Source: Micromonospora sp. KC723 (GTDB lineage: Bacteria > Actinomycetota > Actinomycetes > Mycobacteriales > Micromonosporaceae). From it: a stretch of 64,000 bases of DNA. A program made the translations under genes and the position numbers. The notes beneath the pieces were generated by a model. That model saw nothing but the letters and a program-made list of their open reading frames with translations. It was not told the DNA's origin and made no database searches. This document shows, in pieces, positions 36,688 to 45,472 of this stretch. The stretch covers positions 17,161-81,160 of the forward strand of contig NZ_SMKD01000007.1 in NCBI RefSeq assembly GCF_004348595.1, written 5' to 3'. Within the stretch, counting starts at the first letter, position 1. Each line of letters opens with the position of its first letter.

Positions 36688-36845
36688 CCTCGCTCCCTCC
36701 GCAGGTCGCTCCCAGTTGGTGAGGGCCCACCAATGACCGAACAAACTGGTCTGCTGATCTTCAGCAAGCGAGCACAGCAATCCGTTACTGCGACCGGCGA
36801 ACAAAGAGGAAGCGAGAAATCCGCAGGCAAACGCCTGCATCGGCA

Positions 36846-36880
36846 GATAGAGCGTCGCCTTAGGAAACCGATGCTCTATC
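36846..36880. promoter_or_regulatory. Inverted repeat across the right island junction (probable att site)
   Basis: GATAGAGC (36846-36853, island side) and GCTCTATC (36873-36880, tRNA side) form a perfect 8-bp inverted repeat around a 19-base centre containing the tRNA anticodon-loop sequence. That is the expected shape of a tyrosine-recombinase core site. Confidence 0.6.
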
Positions 36881-36896
36881 CCTGAGCTACGGGGGC
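36860..36896 (-). pseudogene. tRNA-Arg 5'-half fragment
   Basis: The minus strand carries GCCCCCGTAGCTC through GATAGAGCATCGGTTTCCTAA, the 5' half of the tRNA at 18540-18612 up to the anticodon loop, with a one-base deletion in the D loop and one acceptor change. The sequence then leaves tRNA homology abruptly. Confidence 0.88.
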
Positions 36897-37168
36897 GCGA
36901 GTGCCTAGTCTAGCGACCCGGGGTTCACCTGGGGTGGCAGGGAGTGGCCCAGGTTCGCCCACGTCGCCGGTACCCCTGTTCCCCCAGCCCAGGAGCACAC
37001 CCGGAGCACACGAACCCCCGTTTGCGACCGGCGGCGGGCCACGGTGACCCGTGCTGGCACCGGTTGACCCACGGTGGCACCGGCTGGAGAGCACACACCG
37101 CGCACATCAGCCCAAGATCAAGTGCTCGCTCGGCGGCATACACTCGACTCGGCAAGCCGCGCGGGGGT
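36860..37168. repeat. Direct repeat, right copy (tRNA-Arg 5' half plus upstream flank)
   Basis: This matches 18575-18866 in order and orientation, with about 85-90 percent identity by eye and an extra short internal duplication (the block ending in GGCACCGG occurs twice near 37050-37086). It defines the right boundary of the island. Confidence 0.85.
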
Positions 37169-37291
37169 GGCCGTCGCCTTGCGGCAGGCACCGCGACGCG
37201 CGGATCGTGGCAGCTCCGTGCGCCGTCGGGTTGCCCGGAGCCCTTCGCCCGCTGCTGGAGAAGCGTCGTAGCCCGCATTTAGGCTGGCGCC

Positions 37292-37447
37292 GTGAGCATG
37301 AACGGCAACTGGCTGCGCGTTTCCCCGGACGAACTGGAGCAGGCCAGGACCGATTTCGCCTGGGCCCACCACCTTGCCACGGAGCGGGACGACAACTCCG
37401 AACGCTGGACCACCACCGACAAAGCATGGAACGGGCTCGACTCTTGA
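37292..37447 (+). pseudogene. DUF1877-family N-terminal fragment
   Basis: A 51-codon frame (MSMNGNWLRVSPDELEQARTD... ending KAWNGLDS) matches the start of DUF1877 proteins up to their STDKAWDGLDFLL motif, then stops at TGA 37445. The usual roughly 110 further residues are missing. Confidence 0.68.
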
Positions 37448-37673
37448 CCCCTCGGCGTCCGCAGGTCTGGCGGTGTTGCTCGACCTACATCGGGCGAAGG
37501 TCACGGTCGCCGAGATCCGCAAAGACGGTCGGCTGACGCTGACCTTCGCCGATGAAGCAGTCCTCGCCGTCGCGCCGGACCGTCAGTACGAGGCGTTCAC
37601 TGTCACTGGCACGCCGCCGGTGTCACGGGAGTTCCGTCTCGTGGCCGTACCCGGTGGCGTCACCCGCTGGTAG
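37446..37673 (+). pseudogene. DUF6188-like C-terminal fragment
   Basis: Reads LDPSASAGLAVLLDLHRAKV, then GRLTLTFADEAVLAVAPD, YEAFTVTG and VPGGVTRW, resembling the C-terminal half of short DUF6188-type proteins. No start exists for it; it is joined directly to the DUF1877 fragment in another frame. Confidence 0.55.
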
Positions 37674-37793
37674 TGCGACGCCGACGGCAGTGCGCACCCG
37701 CTCCACGGACGGCGGCATGTCTGGGCGATGGTAATCGAGCCAGCTGCGTCCTGGCGTGACTGGGCAAGGCGTCCGCGTAGTAGCGTCGCAGCC

Positions 37794-38392
37794 ATGGTGC
37801 CGGACCTCGACGCATGGGAGCCGTGACATCCGAGGGTGCTCGGGGAGCGCCTAGCCGGCGTGCCGGTGCCCTGGTGCATCGCGGCCGGCTGGGCGCTCGA
37901 CCTGTCCGGGGCCGGCAGACCCGTGACCACAATGACGTGGAGATTGCGGTTCCCCGGGCGCAGTTCGCCGAGGTCGCGCAGCGGTTCCCTGAGGTCGATT
38001 TCTACGTGCCCGTCGCGGGGGCGTTGGTACCGGCGTCCGCTGACACGCTCGCCGCAGGCCACCAGATGTGGGCTCTGGACCGGGCTGCCGGTCGCTGGCG
38101 CTTCGACGTGTTCCGCGAACCACACGACGGCGACGTGTGGATTTGCCGCCGCGACGCCCAGATCCGCCGCCGATACGCCGACCTGATACGGCACGACGCG
38201 CACGGACTGCCGTTCCTGGCACCGGAGGTGGCGCTCCTGTTCAAGGCAAAGGCTTCCCGGGACAAGGACCGCTTCGACTTCGCCGGCACACTGCCGCTCC
38301 TCGACGCCGACCAGCGCCGGTGGCTCGTCGACGCACTGGCTCTCGTGCACCCGAACCACCCGTGGCGAACCGCCGCCGCACGGGTCATCTGA
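37794..38392 (+). pseudogene. Aminoglycoside-adenylyltransferase-like nucleotidyltransferase, broken
   Basis: It opens MVPDLDAWEP, then TGA at 37824 where relatives have Trp, then HPRVLGERLAGVPVPWCIAAGWALDL in frame. A frameshift near 37917 moves to TRDHNDVEIAVPRAQF and the remaining 150 residues (WRFDVFREPHDGDVWICRRD, LLFKAKASRDKDRFDF). The GWALDL...H-D-E block is the metal-binding motif of the minimal nucleotidyltransferase fold. One nonsense and one frameshift mutation make it inactive, so it should not be read as a resistance gene. Confidence 0.78.
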
Positions 38393-38681
38393 CGGGCCCC
38401 ACGATCACCAGACCGTGAAGTCCGGGCCCAAGCGCTCCGTGCGCCCGACGGTCGTGCTGATCGCGGCAAGAGAGCAGTCGATCTTGGCTCGGGTCCGGGA
38501 AGGCCGAATCGGCAAGATGAAGAAGCGTCGGCCTCTCCAGGTCAGACGGACGGGTTCGACGTCGAACTCTGTCGCCATTTCCTGTCGGTCCCGTGACAAT
38601 GCTCGCCGGAGGCGAGACGACGACTGGTCGAGGGGTTCTGCTGGAGTGGGTCAACGGTTGGGCGGACGCAGGTGGCCGGTG
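38393..38681. other. Gap with one unassigned minus-strand frame
   Basis: About 290 bp. The minus strand has a 64-codon frame at 38405-38599 (MSRDRQEMATEFDVEPVRLTW...) without recognisable homology or a clear ribosome site. It may be the remnant of a small gene. Confidence 0.4.
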
Positions 38682-39310
38682 ATGGTCAGCACCGTCCACC
38701 TCGGGTGCCATCAATACCGAGTCGTACGGCCGGCGGAAACGCCGAGGTTTGCCGGTCTCTATGAGGGCCGTTTCGGAGCCCAGTTCTGCCTCGACAAGGA
38801 AACAGCGGTGATGTTCGCCCATGCGTGGGGCCTGGCTGCCCGGTCGCCGCGCACGATCGTCTACCTCCCACTGCGCCGCGCGAAATCCCCACCCACCATG
38901 TCTGGGGACGCCCGCTCGACCTGGTGCTGCTGCACCACCGTCTCGCGTTCCCGCCGTCGCGGTGGAAGCAAGTCCGTTCCCGGTTGAGGACCGGCAGGCC
39001 ACACACCATCGTCCTCCCCGGTGACGCGTGGCCGTCGCGGTCGATCGCCGACCACCAACGGACCTGGCATCAGGAGTTTCGCGATCATCTTCGATGGGAC
39101 ATAGCCGCCGACACGTTGGTGCTCACCGGCAGCCGCGAGGCGTTCGAACTGGAGGCCGACCAGGTCCGCGCCTTGGCCGAGGAGTGTCCGGCTCATCGCG
39201 CCCGCATGCCGGGGACGCACTGCTGCGCCGAGATCGGCATGGGCAGAACCAGGCGTCACCCTGACCAGCGTCGGCCGTACGCCGAACTGCACGCCGAATA
39301 CTCACAGTAG
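38682..39310 (+). pseudogene. Unrecognised protein gene with a frameshift
   Basis: ATG 38682 opens MVSTVHLGCHQYRVVRPAET and FAHAWGLAARSPRTIVYLPL; near 38890 coding sense passes to another frame (EIPTHHVWGRPLDLVLLHHR, RTGRPHTIVLPGDAWPSRS, ELEADQVRALAEECPAHRA). Together they would give about 205 residues. I do not recognise the family. The split reading and the neighbouring wrecks suggest decay. Confidence 0.5.
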
Positions 39311-39445
39311 TGCCCCACCCCAGGCGGAGGCAGTCGGGGCAGACGACGGCGAGCGCCTCGCGGCAGATCCGGGTGCAGCCACGGGCGCCGACAGGGTGCG
39401 GAATCTCGGTGGAGCAATCGAGTCCCGATCGGTGAAGATCGGGCT

Positions 39446-39820
39446 GTGTCCGTTCCCGCCCGTCAGATCCGTGCCCGCTACTCGGCGGACACCATCACCG
39501 TGTACCAGGCGTATCCCCCGCAGATTGCGTTGCCGGCGGTGGCAGCCGGCCGATTCGCGGCCCCCTTCAAGCGGGACCGGATGACGTGGATCAAGCCGTC
39601 TTTCCTGTGGATGATGTACCGCTGCGGCTGGGCTAGGAAGCCGGGGCAGGAGCGCGTGCTGTCCGTCGACATCACGCGGGAGGGATTTGAGTGGGCGCTG
39701 GCGCGAGCCTGCCTGAGTCACTACGAGCGAGACCTGCACAGCGACAAGACGACCTGGGCGCGGCAACTGAAGACCAGCCCCGTACGAGTCCTGCGGCAAC
39801 ACGGTCAGGGTGGAAGTTGA
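39446..39820 (+). pseudogene. DUF4291 protein, C-terminally truncated
   Basis: GTG 39446 opens MSVPARQIRARYSADTITVY and continues with MTWIKPSFLWMMYRCGWARK and QERVLSVDITREGFEWAL, all typical DUF4291 blocks. The family usually reaches about 200 residues; homology ends after LKTSPVRV, where the sequence joins a DUF3626 fragment on the other strand. Function unknown. Confidence 0.78.
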
Positions 39821-39995
39821 GCGTTATCCGCAGGGACGCGTCGAGCGGCGGCCCGGCCGACAGCGCGGCGACGTGGCGCAGGGCCTGCCGACAGGCGGGG
39901 TGCAGGTGGTCAGCGACGCCGGCTCGGGTTTTGGTCCGGGACCCTACCCGAACGTGACGGTTGGTCAGTCGGTCCCGACCGGTCCACGCCTGCGC
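39785..39995 (-). pseudogene. DUF3626 fragment
   Basis: The minus strand reads HLHPACRQALRHVAAL and LDASLRITLNFHPDRVAAG, the N-terminal block of DUF3626 proteins (ITLNFHPDR), then joins the DUF4291 fragment. No complete reading frame remains. Confidence 0.55.
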
Positions 39996-40047
39996 CTCGC
40001 CGGGACGCTCGGGTATGTTCTCGCTTGCGTTCGACACATCCACCCGG

Positions 40048-40908
40048 TCAAACCCCGTTCCTATGGGTGTCGGGAAGGGCGACGGCGGTGCCGGTCACCG
40101 CGATCCCGGATCCGGGTCGGGCGGGGATCTCTACCGTGAGCAGGCTTGGACGGCCCATGTCTTGGCCCTGGTACACGGTGACGGTCGCTGGCGGCACCAC
40201 CAGACGCAGGTCGCGCAGGAAGCCACCCAACGCCGCAGCCGCCGCACCGGTCGCGGCGTCCTCGACGACACCACCCGGGGGAAACGGGTTGCGCGCATGG
40301 AACACCAGTTCGGACTCGCGGTAGACCAGATTGATCGTTGTCCAGTCGCGCCGGGCCATCAGGCTGGCCAGCGCCGCCATGTCGTAGTCCAGGTTGGCCA
40401 GGCGTCGCCGGCTCGCGGCGGCCACGACGGGATGCCACGCCCCGGCGAAGGCGATCCGCGGCGGCAGCGTCGAGTCGAGGTCGCCCGGCGTCCAGTGCAG
40501 CGCTTCGAGCAGCAACGCCAGGTCGCCGGCGGAGATCGGCTTGCTTTGCGGTTCGACGCTGACCAGTGTGGCGGCGGTGATGCCGTCCGGCTGCACCTTG
40601 GTGGAGACCTCGACCAGGCCGGCACGGGTGTCCAGGTGCAGGACTCCTGGACCGTGCCGCTCGGCGTAGGCAACGGCCGACGCGATGGTCGCGTGGCCGC
40701 AGAAGGGGACCTCCGCCTTCGGGCTGAAGTAGCGCACCTCGAACTGCCCGTCTCCACCAGGCACGAGGAACGCCGTTTCGGAGTACCCGACCTCGGCAGC
40801 GACCCGCTGCATCTCCGCGTCCCCGAGCCCGGTGGCGTCCAATACGACACCGGCCGGGTTGCCGCCGGCAGGATCTGCGCTGAACGCGGTGTACCGAAGG
40901 ACTTCCAT
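40048..40908 (-). CDS. PhzF-family isomerase/epimerase-like protein
   Basis: A 286-aa protein of the diaminopimelate-epimerase-like fold. It opens MEVLRYTAFSADPAGGNPAG, with the catalytic Glu in GYSETAFLV, the phosphate-binding PFCGHATIAS, and the second-domain match EDAATGAAAAALGGFL. PhzF itself isomerises dihydro-hydroxyanthranilate in phenazine synthesis, but most family members act on other small molecules, and no phz genes are nearby. ATG 40908 is chosen; ATG 40920 is possible. It stands alone. Confidence 0.88.
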   Translation of the reverse strand: MEVLRYTAFSADPAGGNPAGVVLDATGLGDAEMQRVAAEVGYSETAFLVPGGDGQFEVRYFSPKAEVPFCGHATIASAVAYAERHGPGVLHLDTRAGLVEVSTKVQPDGITAATLVSVEPQSKPISAGDLALLLEALHWTPGDLDSTLPPRIAFAGAWHPVVAAASRRRLANLDYDMAALASLMARRDWTTINLVYRESELVFHARNPFPPGGVVEDAATGAAAAALGGFLRDLRLVVPPATVTVYQGQDMGRPSLLTVEIPARPGSGIAVTGTAVALPDTHRNGV

Positions 40909-41484
40909 GATCACGATCATAGGGGTGGCAACGCACCAGGTTCGAGTGCAATCCACCCTAGGAGGTTGCAGGCACCGCCGGCCACCAACATCCACACATG
41001 TCGCGCTCCGCGCCAAGGAGAGTGCCTGGTTGCACGCAGCGCCGGGGTTGGCCCGGACCGCTGTGCGACCAACGCCGTCCCTGACGTTCTCCGCGTCGCC
41101 TGGCGCCGCCTGCCGCGCAGAGTTCTCGCTGTGCCGACGGCTCGCAAGAAGTGGGCGAGCGTCGATTGACAGCCGCACCTCGTCGGGTGAGGCTAAGTGA
41201 CAGACATGATCCGTGGAAGTCGAAGAGGTGCCACGGGAGGTCCACCGCATCCGTCGTGAACGACCTTCAACCGAGCGACGGGTTGGGTCCACAGCAAGGA
41301 GCTGCCACGAAAGCCATCCGGGCTCATTTGCTTAGATTCTAAACTAACTCCCTCCGAACCACATCCCCCTGCCGGGACGGAAAGCCCCAGGCGGTCTCGC
41401 TGACACAGGTTCGACACAGCGGGTTCGACGACGTGCCTGCGGGTCTCCACCCGGTGGTCCGCGATCTCCAGTGAGGAGTCAGCC
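40909..41484. other. Gap upstream of the sugar ABC operon
   Basis: About 575 bp without a recognisable gene in any frame. The segment 41320-41360 (TTGCTTAGATTCTAAACTAA) is unusually A/T-rich and may hold the ABC operon promoter. No LacI-type operator palindrome is seen close to the operon. Confidence 0.5.
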
Positions 41485-42780
41485 GTGTTCACCTGTCGCG
41501 CACGAGCGGCGACCACCGCGTTGCTCGCCGCCGCATCCCTGCTCCTGACCGCCTGCGGAACGGACTCCGACGACGCCAGCGGAGGCAACGTACTCAAGTT
41601 GTGGCACTACGAGGGCGCCAACAGCGCCATGGGCGTTGCCTGGGCGGAGGCGATCAAGCAGTTCGAGGCCACGCACCCGGGGGTCACGGTGCAGTTCGAG
41701 GAGAAGGGCTTCGAGCAGATCCGCCAGAACGCCAGCATGATCCTGAACTCGGACGAGGCGCCCGACATCATGGAGTACAACAAGGGCAACGCGACCGCCG
41801 GGCTGCTCGCCAAACAGGGCCTGCTCACCGACCTCACGTCCGAGGCGACCACGCGCGGATGGGACAAGATCTCGCCGGCCATCCAGACCACCAGCAGGTA
41901 CGACGCCCAGGGCATCATGGGCGGCGACAGGTGGTACGGCGTGCCGAACTACGCCGAGTACGTGATGGTCTACTACAACAAGGACCTCTTCGCGAAGCAC
42001 AACGTGCGGGTGCCGACGTCCCTCGCCGAGTTCGAGGCGGTGATGGACACCTTCGCCAAGGCCGGCGTCCCCCCGCTGTCGGTCGGCGGCGCGGAGTACC
42101 CGGCCCAGCAGATCTTCTACGAGCTGGCGCTGGCCAAGGCGAACCGGTCCTGGGTCGACGCGTTCCAGTTGTACAGGGGCAAGGTCGACTTCCACGGGCC
42201 GGAGTTCACGTACGCGGCGACCACGTTCGCGGACTGGGTGAAGAAGGGATACATCCCGAAGGACTCGGCGGGCATCAAGGCCGACCCGATGGGTGTCGCG
42301 TTCACGCAGGGCAAGTACCCGATGGTCATCTCCGGCAGCTGGTGGTACGGGCGGTTCGTCAACGAGGCGAAGTTCCAGTGGGGCACGTTCCTCTTCCCCG
42401 GTAACAGCCTGCACCCGGGCTCGGGCGGCAACCTGTGGGTGGTCCCGGCGAAATCGAAGAACAAGAAGCTGGCGTACGACTTCATCGACATCACGCTCAA
42501 GCCGGAGATCCAGAACCTGCTCGGCAACTCCGGGGGCATACCGGTGCTGGGCGACCTGACGCAGGTGACGGACGCGAAGAGCAAGGAACTGATCGAGAAC
42601 TTCAACGCGGTCAACTCCTCCGACGGGCTGGCGTTCTACCCGGACTGGCCGGCACCCGGCTACTACGACGTGCTGGTGGCCGGCACGCAGAACCTGATCA
42701 ACGGCACCAAGACGCCGGACCAGGTGCTGGACGAGATCGCCAAGCCGTACCAGGACAACCTGACCGCCCTGGGCAAGTAG
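41485..42780 (+). CDS. Sugar ABC transporter, substrate-binding lipoprotein
   Basis: A 431-aa family-1 solute-binding protein. GTG 41485 follows GTGAGGAG. The lipoprotein signal has lipobox LLTAC (Cys about residue 29), so the protein is lipid-anchored outside the membrane. The mature part has the two-lobed pattern of oligosaccharide binders (LKLWHYEGANSAMGVAWAEAIKQFE, YGVPNYAEYVMVYYNKDLFA, YPMVISGSWWYGRFV). Two permease genes follow with no gap. The sugar is unknown. No ATPase gene is present, so a shared MsiK-like ATPase encoded elsewhere probably powers uptake. Confidence 0.92.
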   Translation: MFTCRARAATTALLAAASLLLTACGTDSDDASGGNVLKLWHYEGANSAMGVAWAEAIKQFEATHPGVTVQFEEKGFEQIRQNASMILNSDEAPDIMEYNKGNATAGLLAKQGLLTDLTSEATTRGWDKISPAIQTTSRYDAQGIMGGDRWYGVPNYAEYVMVYYNKDLFAKHNVRVPTSLAEFEAVMDTFAKAGVPPLSVGGAEYPAQQIFYELALAKANRSWVDAFQLYRGKVDFHGPEFTYAATTFADWVKKGYIPKDSAGIKADPMGVAFTQGKYPMVISGSWWYGRFVNEAKFQWGTFLFPGNSLHPGSGGNLWVVPAKSKNKKLAYDFIDITLKPEIQNLLGNSGGIPVLGDLTQVTDAKSKELIENFNAVNSSDGLAFYPDWPAPGYYDVLVAGTQNLINGTKTPDQVLDEIAKPYQDNLTALGK

Positions 42781-43749
42781 GTGGTCACGTCGACACAGGC
42801 GGGGCGGCGCCCGGAGGTCGGCGCCGTCCCGGCGGTGGCTCGACGCCGCGCGCGACCGCGGCCCGGCGGGAGTTACGCGCTCTATCTGCTGCCCGGCGCG
42901 CTGCTCTCGCTGCTGGTCATCGTCATGCCGCTGGCGATGAACGTCGGGATCAGCTTCACCCGGTGGTCCGGCGTGGGCTCCGCCGAGTGGATCGGCCTGG
43001 AGAACTACACCCGCCTGCTCGGTGACGAGAACTTCTGGGCCTCGTTCCGCAACATCCTCTTCCTGATCGTGGCGATGGCGGTGGTGCCGACGCTGCTCGG
43101 GCTGGTGCTCGCCGCCGTGCTGTTCGACTACGTGGCCAAGCAGATCGGCCCGCGTACCGCGAAGGTCCTGCGCTCCGGCTTCTACCTGCCGCAGGTGCTG
43201 CCGGTCGCGGTCACCGGCATCGTCTGGGGGTGGATTCTCAATCCCAGCTTCGGCGCGCTCAACGCGATCCTCACCAACGCCGGGCTCGACTCGCTCGCGA
43301 GGAACTGGCTCGGTGACCCGGCGTACGCGCTCTACAGCGTCATGGTGATGCTGGTGTGGTTCCAGCTCGGGTACCCCGTGGTGATGTTCATGTCGGGGCT
43401 GCAACGCGTCGACCCGTCGCTGTACGAGGCGGCGTCCATCGACGGCGCGGGCTGGTGGCAGCGGTTCTGGCGGATCGCCGTGCACCAGATCAAACCGGAG
43501 ATCTACGTGGTGCTGGTGACCACCACGATCGCCGCGCTCAAGGTCTTCGGTCAGATCTTCGTGCTGACCCGGGGCGGGCCGGGCAACGCGACGCTCGTGC
43601 CGTCGTACTTCGCGTACCAGAACTTCTTCGAGCGGGCCCAGGTCGGGTACGGGTCGGCGATCGCCACCGTGCTCACCGTCATCATCGTCGTGCTGGCCGT
43701 GGTGTTCCTGCGGATCCAGGCCCGGGGCGAACGGAGGGACCTGCTGTGA
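42781..43749 (+). CDS. Sugar ABC transporter permease (MalF type)
   Basis: A 322-aa protein with six membrane helices after a basic N-terminus (about 1-35) and the inner-membrane EAA loop EAASIDGAGWWQRFWRIAVH that contacts the ATPase. GTG 42781 immediately follows the binding-protein stop. It overlaps the next permease by four bases. The pair forms the heterodimeric channel. Confidence 0.92.
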   Translation: MVTSTQAGRRPEVGAVPAVARRRARPRPGGSYALYLLPGALLSLLVIVMPLAMNVGISFTRWSGVGSAEWIGLENYTRLLGDENFWASFRNILFLIVAMAVVPTLLGLVLAAVLFDYVAKQIGPRTAKVLRSGFYLPQVLPVAVTGIVWGWILNPSFGALNAILTNAGLDSLARNWLGDPAYALYSVMVMLVWFQLGYPVVMFMSGLQRVDPSLYEAASIDGAGWWQRFWRIAVHQIKPEIYVVLVTTTIAALKVFGQIFVLTRGGPGNATLVPSYFAYQNFFERAQVGYGSAIATVLTVIIVVLAVVFLRIQARGERRDLL

Positions 43750-44573
43750 GAGCGGCCACGCTCACCCGGTCCGCCGTGCTGGCGGTGCTCACGCTACTGG
43801 TGCTGGCGGTGCTGTCGCCCTTCGTGCTGGTGATGCTGAACGCGGTGAAGGCCCCCACCGACTACGCCTCGGACGGCCCGCTCGCGCTGCCGGACAGCCT
43901 GTACCTCAAGGGTCTCGCCGACTTCTGGATCCGGGTGGACTTCGGCGAGAAGCTGGTCAACAGCCTCGTCATCAGCGGCTCGGTGGCGGTCCTCGCGCTG
44001 GTCGTGTCCATCTTCAACGCGTACGCGTTGGGCATCGGCCGGGTACGCGGGCGCGGCGCCTTCCTGGTCTTCTTCCTGCTGGCCAACCTGCTGCCGCAGG
44101 AGGCCCTCGCGTACCCGCTCTACTACCTGTCCAAAGCGGTCGGGCTCTACAACACGCAGCTCGCCCTCATCATCATCTTCACCGCCATCCAGAGCGCGTT
44201 CGGCACGTACCTGCTGTCGTCGGTCTATGCCGCGTTCCCGCGCGAGATGCTGGAGGCAGCCGCGATCGACGGGGCGGGTAGCTGGCGCACGCTGTGGCGG
44301 GTGGTGGTACCGATCAGCTGGTCCAGCCTGTCGGTACTCTTCACGTTCTTCTTCATCTGGACGTGGAACGAGTTCTTCCTGCCGCTCATCTTCCTGATCT
44401 CCAACGACCGGCAGACCGTTCCGGTGGCGCTCGGCGTGCTACAGGGCGACCGGCTCATGGACGCCACCACCACCAGTGCGTCGGCCCTGCTCGGGATCCT
44501 GCCGGCAGTGATCTTCTTCCTCGTCTTCCAGAACACCCTCACCCGGGGCGTGATGGCGGGAGCAACGAAGTAG
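43746..44573 (+). CDS. Sugar ABC transporter permease (MalG type)
   Basis: A 275-aa protein with six membrane helices and an EAA loop (EAAAIDGAGSWRTLWRVVVP). It starts at GTG 43746 inside the previous stop codon. The C-terminal FFLVFQNTLTRGVMAGATK is typical of this subfamily. It closes the operon; no hydrolase or regulator follows. Confidence 0.92.
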   Translation: MRAATLTRSAVLAVLTLLVLAVLSPFVLVMLNAVKAPTDYASDGPLALPDSLYLKGLADFWIRVDFGEKLVNSLVISGSVAVLALVVSIFNAYALGIGRVRGRGAFLVFFLLANLLPQEALAYPLYYLSKAVGLYNTQLALIIIFTAIQSAFGTYLLSSVYAAFPREMLEAAAIDGAGSWRTLWRVVVPISWSSLSVLFTFFFIWTWNEFFLPLIFLISNDRQTVPVALGVLQGDRLMDATTTSASALLGILPAVIFFLVFQNTLTRGVMAGATK

Positions 44574-45004
44574 CACAAACGGCCGCCCGGGTCAGGGAGG
44601 AACTGCCATCCGGGAGGTGGCCGGCGGTGACGGCGGTTGCCGCGGTAGGCACGCCTCATCGCTCGCCGACGCCGTGCGGCAGGGTGTCGACGAGCCGGGT
44701 GGCGAGGCCGTCGGGACTGAACCTCCTCAGTGCCGTACGCGTCACCCGGGCCATGCTGCCCAGCCTGCTCGACCGGAGCGGCGTGGATCGTCGACATCTC
44801 CCTCCAGAAGTTCGTGCTGGACGCGACGCGGTTCGGCCCGGACGCCAGGGGCCAAGCGGACCGACCTCGGTGGCGTGCAGTATCTGATCAAGGTCGGACA
44901 GCGGTAGACCGGCCGCCAGCACCCGGGGGTCGTGGACCGCCGGGCCCACGACCCCTCACCGCGCCCACCGGCGTACGTTGCCGGGGTCGGCGCCACCCGC
45001 CCAG
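44574..45004. other. Gap with a short-chain dehydrogenase remnant
   Basis: About 430 bp. On the plus strand at about 44711-44850, GLNLLSAVRVTRAMLPSLLD is followed, after a frameshift, by IVDISLQKFV, matching the helix-4/strand-5 part of SDR oxidoreductases (LNLLSAVR...GSIVNIS). Only about 45 residues survive. Nothing else is recognisable. Confidence 0.5.
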
Positions 45005-45472
45005 TCAGCGCAGTGCGACCCAGGTGGTGGCCACGACGTACCCCTCGGTGTGGGCGCGCAGCCGCACCGGGCCGGGTGGCGGGGCGTCCAGCGAGAAGAA
45101 GCCCACCTCGTCGACGGGTGCCTCGTCGTACGTGCCGGTGGCGGTCTGCGCGCTGACCCGCCCGCCCCCGGGCGGGAAGAGCTGGCCGACGATCCCGGCC
45201 TCGGTCACCTCGACCTCCAACACGACCGCGCCGCTGCGGAACGACAGCGTCCGCGCGGAGCCGGCCGACCGGGTCAACCCCGCCGGCTCCGCGTCGCACG
45301 CCGAGTCGAACATCAGCTCGGCGAGCGCCACCTCCGCGGCCACGTCCCGCCAGGCGAACGCGGCCCGCGCCGCGGTCAGGAACTCCTCCGGCACCGGCCC
45401 AACCTCCCGCAGCGCCGCGCCCAGCTCGGCGGTCAGGACGTCGTCATCGGCCGGCGGCCACGGCTCCACCAC
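45005..45472 (-). CDS. Unknown protein of the sigma/S8/CHAT cassette
   Basis: A 155-aa cytosolic-looking protein. The first half is helical and acidic (VLTAELGAALREV, EEFLTAARAAFAWRDVAAEVALAELMFD); the second half is beta-rich (VVLEVEVTEAGIVGQLF, GFFSLDAPPPGPVRLRAHTEG, VVATTWVALR). Start GTG 45472 is best spaced after GGAGG; GTG 45478 is possible. It overlaps the 3' end of the sigma gene by about 30 bases, so translation is linked. No zinc anti-sigma motif is seen, but its place right after a sigma gene makes a regulator or anti-sigma role plausible. Confidence 0.72.
   Translation of the reverse strand: MVEPWPPADDDVLTAELGAALREVGPVPEEFLTAARAAFAWRDVAAEVALAELMFDSACDAEPAGLTRSAGSARTLSFRSGAVVLEVEVTEAGIVGQLFPPGGGRVSAQTATGTYDEAPVDEVGFFSLDAPPPGPVRLRAHTEGYVVATTWVALR

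Noticed and set aside
37794..38392. Functional aminoglycoside resistance gene
   Set aside because: A TGA at codon 11 and a frameshift near 37917 break the gene, and the family includes many enzymes with other substrates.
40048..40908. Phenazine biosynthesis gene
   Set aside because: PhzF-family proteins are widespread outside phenazine pathways, and no other phz genes are present.
41479..43485. Long minus-strand open frame opposite the sugar ABC genes
   Set aside because: Its translation is Arg/His/Asp/Val-rich low complexity with no domains; it is the third-position GC shadow of real plus-strand genes.
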